A stretch of DNA of 64,000 bases from Auanema rhodensis (lineage: Eukaryota; Nematoda; Chromadorea; Rhabditida; Rhabditidae): the NCBI GenBank assembly GCA_964057225.1, contig OZ059897.1:13888001-13952000 (forward strand), read 5' to 3'. The position numbers were made by a program, and so were the translations under genes. Within the stretch, counting starts at the first letter, position 1; each line of letters opens with the position of its first letter. Below, one piece after another: positions 57,610 through 64,000 of this stretch. The notes under the pieces were generated by a model that was not told the DNA's origin, did no database searches, and saw only the letters and a program-made list of their open reading frames with translations.

Positions 57610-59241
57610 TTAGGATTCAGATAAAGTTGAAATCGGATGTCTTTTTACTTCAAATTGATCAATTATCTCATCTGTTTTCTGCCATAAAGCTTCCTGAACA
57701 CAAAAATATTTTCAGATAAACAAAAAGAAGTCAAAAATGAAGTTTAGACATACCTGAAGCGTTTCGTCACGTGCATTTTCTGCATCAAAATGCTTTTCAT
57801 CATCCCAACAACTTTCCCAGAATTTGCCACTGATTTGTGAAACTTCAGGGGAAGCAGCACAGTAAACAGTCGTCGCGGCACCTTGGCTCAAGTTTTTAGT
57901 GAAAGGCTTCATTAAAAAGTTGAACGCTTTTGCAAACCCACCGAATCCACGACTAATATCTAAATAGAGCCAATTAATCTGAAACGAATTAAAAAGAAAT
58001 GGCATTACCAGTTCCAATCATAGTTCCTGGATGAAGTACATAAACGGAAACATTATTATTCTGTTCATCACGATGAAGTTTCATTGCTGTCAATACATTA
58101 CACATTTTTGAGTAAGCATATAATCTGAAATTAAATTTTTAATTAAAAAAAACTGAAAAATTTAAAATAATTCTCGAAACCTGTATAGATTTTCTGTTGC
58201 ATCCTTTGGCATCAATTTTTCAACTTTTTCATTTAGAGACATTGTCGGTTTTATCTGAAATTCATATAACTGAAAGAAATATAAATAGTTTGGAATACAA
58301 ACTCCATTATGAAGATGTGATAAGGAAGAAACAATAACAATTCTTGAATTTTCTGTTTGTCGAATTACAGGTAAGAGTTCGCGTATCAGATACTGATGAG
58401 CAACATGGTTAATGCCAAAGCATGACTCAAGACCATCAATAGTTGTCTTTTGCGTAGGAGCAAATACTCCAGCATTCAGAATCAGAACATTTAATGGCCT
58501 AGAAATATATTTTTTCACATAATTTCTATATAATTGATTTAATTTCTTTTGAATATTTATATATTACCAATGCTTGTCTTTGAATTCTTTGGATGCTGCT
58601 TGAACAGATTGAAGAGAACTAAGGTCACACATGATTAGATCAACTTTAGCATCACTCTAAATACAAAACAACTGTACAAGCTTTCAATGAAGAATATACC
58701 TTTTTCTCTAATATTTCATTTTTAAGTCTTTCACTTAATATAAGATTTCGATTAGCCATGACAACATGAGCTCCTTAAAACATTTATTAGTTTTACTAAT
58801 TTATAAGTAACTTACCTCGAAATGCAAGTGATTTTGCTGTTTCAATTCCAATTCCTGATGTAGTTCCAGTTATTAAAATAGTTTTTCCAGTTAGATCAAC
58901 ATCAGCTATAACCTATAAAATCAGATAATAATACAATAAATTAAAAAATGAAAGTTACTTCATCTGCACTACTCCGAGAACCAAAAGTTCTTTTTCTTTC
59001 AGGAGCATGATGAGCCTGAGAGATACTTGCAGCTGATTCACTATCAGTCATATATGCTAATTGAAAAGAAGGTCGTCGAGAGCTTCCTCTGGATGATCCT
59101 AAACATAAAGAAACATTTTAGTATTGAAACGAATTACAAGAATAAAAAAAAAGAAATTTAAAATAAAAATGAGAAAGTGATACAGTTCTTCTTACCGAAA
59201 AACTCCGAAACCGACTCTCCAATATAAACAGGAGATGTCAT
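57610..59241 (-). CDS. WWOX-like short-chain dehydrogenase/reductase
   Basis: About nine exons encode roughly 400 residues. After a Ser/Arg-rich N-terminus of about 65 residues, the SDR fold begins with KTILITGTTSGIGIETAKSLAFRG (shown here only to mark the TGxxxGIG NAD(P)-binding loop), then LNAGVF (NAG motif), the catalytic Ser in IVIVSSLSHL, and the catalytic pair in YAYSKMCNV (YxxxK). All key residues are present. The sequence following the active site (HPGTMIGTDISR, ISGKFWESC) resembles WWOX and retinol-dehydrogenase-like SDRs. WWOX itself has two N-terminal WW domains; none is visible here. The substrate is unknown. The C-terminus extends past the usual fold (RHPISTLSES). Confidence 0.88.
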
Positions 59242-62200
59242 TATTTAGGAAATATAAATTAAGAATATTGAATAAATTTAAAATATTTGATGATAAAGAT
59301 GAGAATATTTCTGATGTTTCAGTTGAAGATGATGATGATGATGATAGAAAAAAATGAGGACAGAATGAAAAAGATCTCTTTGAAAACATAAACTGGATGT
59401 TGTTATTATGGTTTGATGGACAACATGATGATGATAAATGAATGTGAGCAGGTATCTGTTTCCTAATTTAGAAAATGAATGTCTTATTCTGGAACTGAGT
59501 GCTAAAACAGACGGAATCAACACATGCAACACACTATGACGTCAGACTCTTGTGCAAAAAAATATATGAAGAAAAATCCAGAAACTGTCGTCAATTGTAT
59601 TGGAAGACATGCTAGAAAGAAGAATAGAACGAACGAAAGATAGGATGTGAGGTGAGAATGTGAGTGGGTCAGTTAAGATGAAAGAGAAGTAGAGAAATGA
59701 GTCGAGATGGCATGAATGAAATAGTGATTGGAAAGGCTGTTTGATGACGACGCGTCTCGTGTTTGAGGACAAAATAGTCGCAATGTATAGAATCAGAGCT
59801 TTGAAGATAAAGAGAAGATGAGAAGACACATTCGAGTAGTGCTCAGGTAATTATTGAAACCTAGTACATAGCATGTATAGAACTTTAATTTACACATAAG
59901 TAGACGAAATCAATAACGATAATGATCTTATAAGTTCAGATTTTCTTTCTTTAATACTAAAGATGGTTCAAAGATTTTAATGTTGATTTCTAAGTTTGAA
60001 GATCGCATGGCCGTCAAAATATGAAAGAGAAGGTCATAAAGTAAAAAAAATAAAGAAATTTTCGCTTTTTCTCTGAACTATTCAAGGTTTACAAGCAAAT
60101 AAAACTATTTTTATACTTTACAAATGAAATTGAAGGATATGTCAAATATAAATCTAAGTTATAAGAAAGTAGTAACTACATGACATTGGTGATTGTATTA
60201 TGACCATTCTATGACTATCTATATCTTTAACTATATTTTACTCGGAAAATATTGATTGAATATAATAGATTTTAGATATAGATATAGATAATATTATATT
60301 GATATGTACATATGTATGTGTATACAATTAAAAAAAAAATAATATTTTTAAACAAATAATCATTAAAATTGAAAATTGTTTGTTAAGAAAGCTGGTAGGT
60401 TCAAGAAATGAGCATTCTTATCTCTTTTTTCCGTGTTATTATGAAAGATAAAGCTATAAGTGAATCCTTCTCTCTCTTTCTTTCTGATTTTTATCTATCT
60501 CTTCATAATTCACAGTATAATCACAAAGAAATTCTTTTAAAAATTAAAAAAATTTATTAAAAAATGAAATATGAAATAAATCTAAAATATATATTAAAAT
60601 TAAAAAATTAAAATTGATTGATATATTATGTTATGATATATTAAACTTGAATGAATATATTCATTTCATTGTTAAAATATTTTAAAAATAATATTAATTA
60701 ATTGACTTAACCTATTGTTTTTCTCATATCTTATCTATTTCTATAATAATTATTTAAAAGTTTAAATACTTTTAAATTTTTGTTTTTTACATTTATAATA
60801 TTTTTCTTTTATTTTCTTTTACTAATGTATATTATGAATTCAAAAATTCAATTTTTAAATATTTAAAAAGATTTTTTCTATTTAAATGTAACGACTCTTT
60901 TGGAAAATATTCTTTGTTCTATATAATTCGTTGTCAAAAAAAATAATATTCTCAGGTTTTTAAATTGTGGTAATTGTTTGTTCTATAGCTTGAATAGCAG
61001 AATTTTCTGCTTTTTTTTTTTTTTGCAAAATCACATGTACATATATGCATGTATATGTATATGTACAGGTGAAAATGAACATATTGACAGTTTACCTCAT
61101 CGACGAACATTTTTTTAAGAATTGTTCAAGCTTTAATAAAAAAAAATAAAGTTTTTATATTGTTAGATGTGTATATAATTACAATATTTATGTTTTTCAA
61201 ATATTTCTTTTGTTTATTATCATTTTATTTTTCAAATTGTTAATATGGTATGTTGATTTTTCCTCTAATCATATTCATATTTCAATGAACTTTTTTATAA
61301 TATTCATAATTTTCAGAAAAAATTATTTATTTCTATTGTCTAGACATAATCATTTGTTTATTTGTATTTTAATATTTTATTTATAATAAAATAAGAATAT
61401 TATAATATTTTAAAGATTATATAATCTTTAATTATTTCAAGATTTTGCTGCTTTGTTTGAATGAAGCAGTTAATCCTTCTCTCTCGCTCTCCCACTCTGT
61501 CTTTTTTTTTTCAGAAATTGTAGAACATTTATCAACTATGAATATGTTTTGTTGCAATTTGTTCAAAGAATATTTTTTTGTAGTAATAAGCAACCAAATT
61601 ACTCCATTTTTTCTCATCAGAGAGTCAGGCCGACGATTTTTATAGCATTTTTCATTTTCCTTCGATGAATCAATTGCTCAATTTTACGCCTCATTTCATG
61701 AACCTTCAAATTTTCTAAGAATTGACCAAAAAAAAGATTGTGAGATATCAATATTTCCACCTCAGTTCCAGATTGAAGAATAATTGAGTTTTGTATATGA
61801 AAAACTCGAGATTTGGTAATGAGAAGAAATATAAAAAAGAAGTATAATATAACTCAAAAATATCTGAAAATTTAACTATATGTATAGTTAAATATATTTG
61901 AATATGATTAAAACTTATTTTTGGAATCTCATTCTAATGTCAATTTTCCCACATAAAATCTATAATTATATTCTAAATGATTGAATCTATTAAAATTAAA
62001 TAATCTTAATGTATTAAATATGAGTTTAAAATTTTTTTTTTAAATTAATATTTTTTTGGGTTTATTCAATTCCTTAAATGGAATTTGTCACATTGTATAC
62101 AAACATACATGTACATGTTTTAGTAATTGCACTAGACGGTTGCCTTGCTTTGACGTCAACGAAGTTCCATTATTTTATTTCGGAGGAATATTTTAAGAAG

Positions 62201-62333
62201 TATATAAAGATATAAAAATAACTATTTAATGTTTAAATATAAATATATAAATATAGAAAGAGATAGAGATAAGAAGAAGAAATTTATGTTAAAATAAAAT
62301 AAATTAAGTACAAAAGTTGAAGATATACAGATG
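59242..62333. other. AT-rich intergenic region
   Basis: 3.1 kb with no supported gene. It contains GATGAT-rich simple sequence around 59,325-59,345 and two stretches of alternating purine-pyrimidine (about 60,300-60,325 and 61,033-61,065). Open frames here are short and lack splice context. The first 600 bp upstream of the dehydrogenase gene are GC-richer and purine-biased. Confidence 0.5.
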
Positions 62334-62335
62334 TA

Positions 62336-62364
62336 CAGTCCTGTGCGATGAAGGTTGCACACCC
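62336..62364 (+). repeat. Left terminal inverted repeat
   Basis: 29 bp, exact reverse complement of 63,010-63,038. Confidence 0.9.
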
Positions 62365-63009
62365 CTATGTTAGAGGCCCCAGAATTCCCCTTCAAACTAC
62401 AAAAAAATTTTTTTTTTTAATTTCAAAAAGTTTGCGAGTTCATATAGTATATATTCAGTCAAAATATATGTTAATATAACTAAAACTGATTTCAATATTA
62501 TTTTTCTAAATTTATAAGGAAAAATAGTGTTTTTTGACTATTTTGAATAATTCATCTTAATATAACAAAATTTGAGATTAGGAAAGAAGTTAATTCATTA
62601 GAAATGTTTTAAAATGATTCTAAGCACAAAGCTCAATCAATAACAAAGTTTTTGTCTGCAACATAGCTTCAAGCAAGTAAGCTTCAACATCTGAATCTTA
62701 CTGAATATCTATGAAGAGAACTTGGTTAACATACAACCAAATTCTCCCGTTTAAAAGAAAAATTGACCTTTAGGGTACTCCTAACACTATATCAAAAAAT
62801 TATTTCTGAAATCTTGATGAAACTTCTGAAATTCACGAAAGAAGACTTAAAGCAGTTTATGAAAATTTCGAAGACTTCAGAAAATACTTTTAAACATGAT
62901 TTTTAAAATGTTTTAAACTTTTTCTAAATTCATTATCGTTTTTTAACATTCAAAATATATTTTTTCTGAATTTTTGTAGTTTGTCTGAGAAGGTATAAGG
63001 GTTTCTAGT

Positions 63010-63038
63010 GGGTGTGCAACCTTCATCGCACAGGACTG
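63010..63038 (-). repeat. Right terminal inverted repeat
   Basis: 29 bp, exact reverse complement of 62,336-62,364, followed by TA. Confidence 0.9.
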
Positions 63039-63040
63039 TA

Positions 63041-63679
63041 TGTATGTATGTGCATATGTATGAAGTTGAAGCAAAAATGTAATTATACAGTATAGTTAAC
63101 AGAAATGTTTTCTGTAACTTATTTAGGATTGAAAAGCAAAGTAAGTATTAGTACTTCTTTGTACTAATATTCATTTTTTATGAATAGATGTAATATACAT
63201 AGATCACTGTAATAAGTGAGATGAATAAGAAAAGAAGGTTTTTTTTTTCCTTTAAGTATATGTTTTCATGAGTATAGTATAGTATAGCAACGATGAATAA
63301 TTTCATATGTCTGGTTCCTGTTATACAATTCTTTATTTCTCACATCCGGATGTTATTGCATGATTTTTCGAAAGACAACCATCTAATCTTTGAGTTCAGT
63401 TTGTTTCTTATATTTTCTCTCCTTGACTCAGCCTTTTTTATTTTTGGTGATTTTTTTTTACCTTTTTCCAGTATTGAAACCATTATTTTGCTGTTTTAGA
63501 CAACTTGATCCGGAGGTCGTTCGAGTGTTTTTTGCATTTTACTTTACTATGTGTCTCCTTGTTTCAATGATCTATGATGATCATATATTTAATTTTTCTA
63601 GCTTTTCTATTCAGAAAAAGAACATGCTTAATATTTTTTGTGAATTGTAGTCTTGCTGTTCAAAGTTCAATAGCACACC
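63041..63679. other. AT-rich intergenic region
   Basis: 640 bp with open frames in two overlapping phases (63,293-63,650) that are rich in Phe, Leu and Ile, as expected of T-rich DNA. No gene supported. Confidence 0.45.
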
Positions 63680-63730
63680 ATGGAGAGATCAGAATTATAC
63701 GCCCCTCCTTCCCATTCAAATACTATAGAT
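63680..63730 (+). CDS. Possible first coding exon of a gene running off the window
   Basis: A start codon in good context (caccATGG) opens 17 codons, MERSELYAPPSHSNTID, ending precisely at a strong donor, gtgagttc. The local GC content is higher than on either side. The next exon is not evident before the window ends: joining to the ttacag acceptor near 63,863 hits a stop at once. It could be the first exon of a gene with a long first intron, or chance. Confidence 0.3.
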
Positions 63731-64000
63731 GTGAGTTCATAAGTATCTCATGAGAGCTTGAAAGTCACATTGTTCTTCTTTCTTTTTTTAAATTAAGTTG
63801 ATGATTCATTTAAGTTCTTGTATAGTTTTGCTTATACTTTTTAAAAAAAATGTTCTTTACAGGTGTATGCATGACTAATTTAATCTCCATGACAACAAGA
63901 GCAGTAAGCACAAAATACTAGAAGTCCATTGGCTTGTCTGTGATGAACAAGACACTACTTTATATATTTTTTTTCAACAATACTATACATGTTTTCTCAA

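Larger units (their letters stand above)
62334..63040. mobile_element. Non-autonomous Tc1/mariner-type element
   Basis: Two perfect 29-bp inverted terminal repeats, 62,336-62,364 and 63,010-63,038, bound a 703-bp element. They start CAGTCCTGTGCGATGAAGG. Each is flanked on the outside by TA (62,334-62,335 and 63,039-63,040), matching the TA target duplication of the Tc1/mariner superfamily, whose ends also commonly begin CAGT. The interior is AT-rich and has no open frame long enough for a transposase, so the copy is non-autonomous: either an internal-deletion derivative or a MITE. Perfect repeats suggest recent activity. Confidence 0.85.

Noticed and set aside
59192..59829. Overlapping minus-strand open frames rich in Ser, Phe and His
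   Set aside because: They arise from GAT/GAA-rich plus-strand simple sequence and have no gene context.
63293..63650. Two overlapping Phe/Leu-rich plus-strand open frames
   Set aside because: Expected from T-rich DNA; no splice or start support.

Overview
This is a stretch of nematode nuclear genome. The strongest clues are a nematode cuticle collagen gene with the family's N-terminal transmembrane block, Gly-X-Y tracts and C-terminal Cys box; many short introns (mostly about 42-60 nt); and 3' splice acceptors lying 0-20 nt before many start codons with no convincing upstream exon, which is the footprint of spliced-leader trans-splicing. The DNA is AT-rich, with an AT bias in third codon positions. 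I cannot fix the species. The only lineage hint is two probable GC-AG introns.

Layout. 1-13,868: a sparse region with very long introns, holding a minus-strand gene I do not recognise; its first six coding exons are clear (10,074-13,868) and another likely exon lies at 6,079-6,372. 15,695-18,663 (+): a MUT-7/EXD3-like DEDDy 3'-5' exonuclease in about 20 small exons. 19,635-21,112 (+): a cuticle collagen with a TATA box. 21,503-23,973 (-): a kinesin-14 with a C-terminal motor. 25,852-26,450 (+): a secreted phospholipase A2. 26,519-29,787 (-): three close, same-strand genes for mitochondrial or redox functions (2-oxoglutarate/malate carrier, mitoribosomal protein mL41, DJ-1) that look like an operon. 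30,717-37,130 (+): a full-length P-glycoprotein-type ABC transporter. 40,820-44,003 (+): a second kinesin-14 of KIFC3/KLP-3 type. 45,262-45,633 (+): a small unknown gene. 45,937-48,550 (-): an MFS transporter with a Thr-rich loop. 51,063-51,845 (+): an unknown basic protein. 52,570-54,592 (-): a cytochrome P450. 55,887-57,400 (+): a secreted four-repeat Cys-rich protein with a Met-Gly tract. 57,610-59,241 (-): a WWOX-like short-chain dehydrogenase. 59,242-64,000: mostly empty AT-rich DNA with a 703-bp non-autonomous Tc1/mariner-type element (perfect 29-bp inverted repeats, TA duplication) and a possible first exon at 63,680.

How the genes relate. The three-gene minus-strand block is the only convincing functional grouping: all three products act in or around mitochondrial metabolism and oxidative stress. 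The P-glycoprotein and P450 are both detoxification families but are 15 kb apart and independent. Several neighbours are tail-to-tail with very short gaps (PLA2/DJ-1 only 68 bp), so their 3' ends probably overlap. All exon-intron models were derived by eye from frame and splice-site agreement; homology calls rest on recognised motifs, not on searches.
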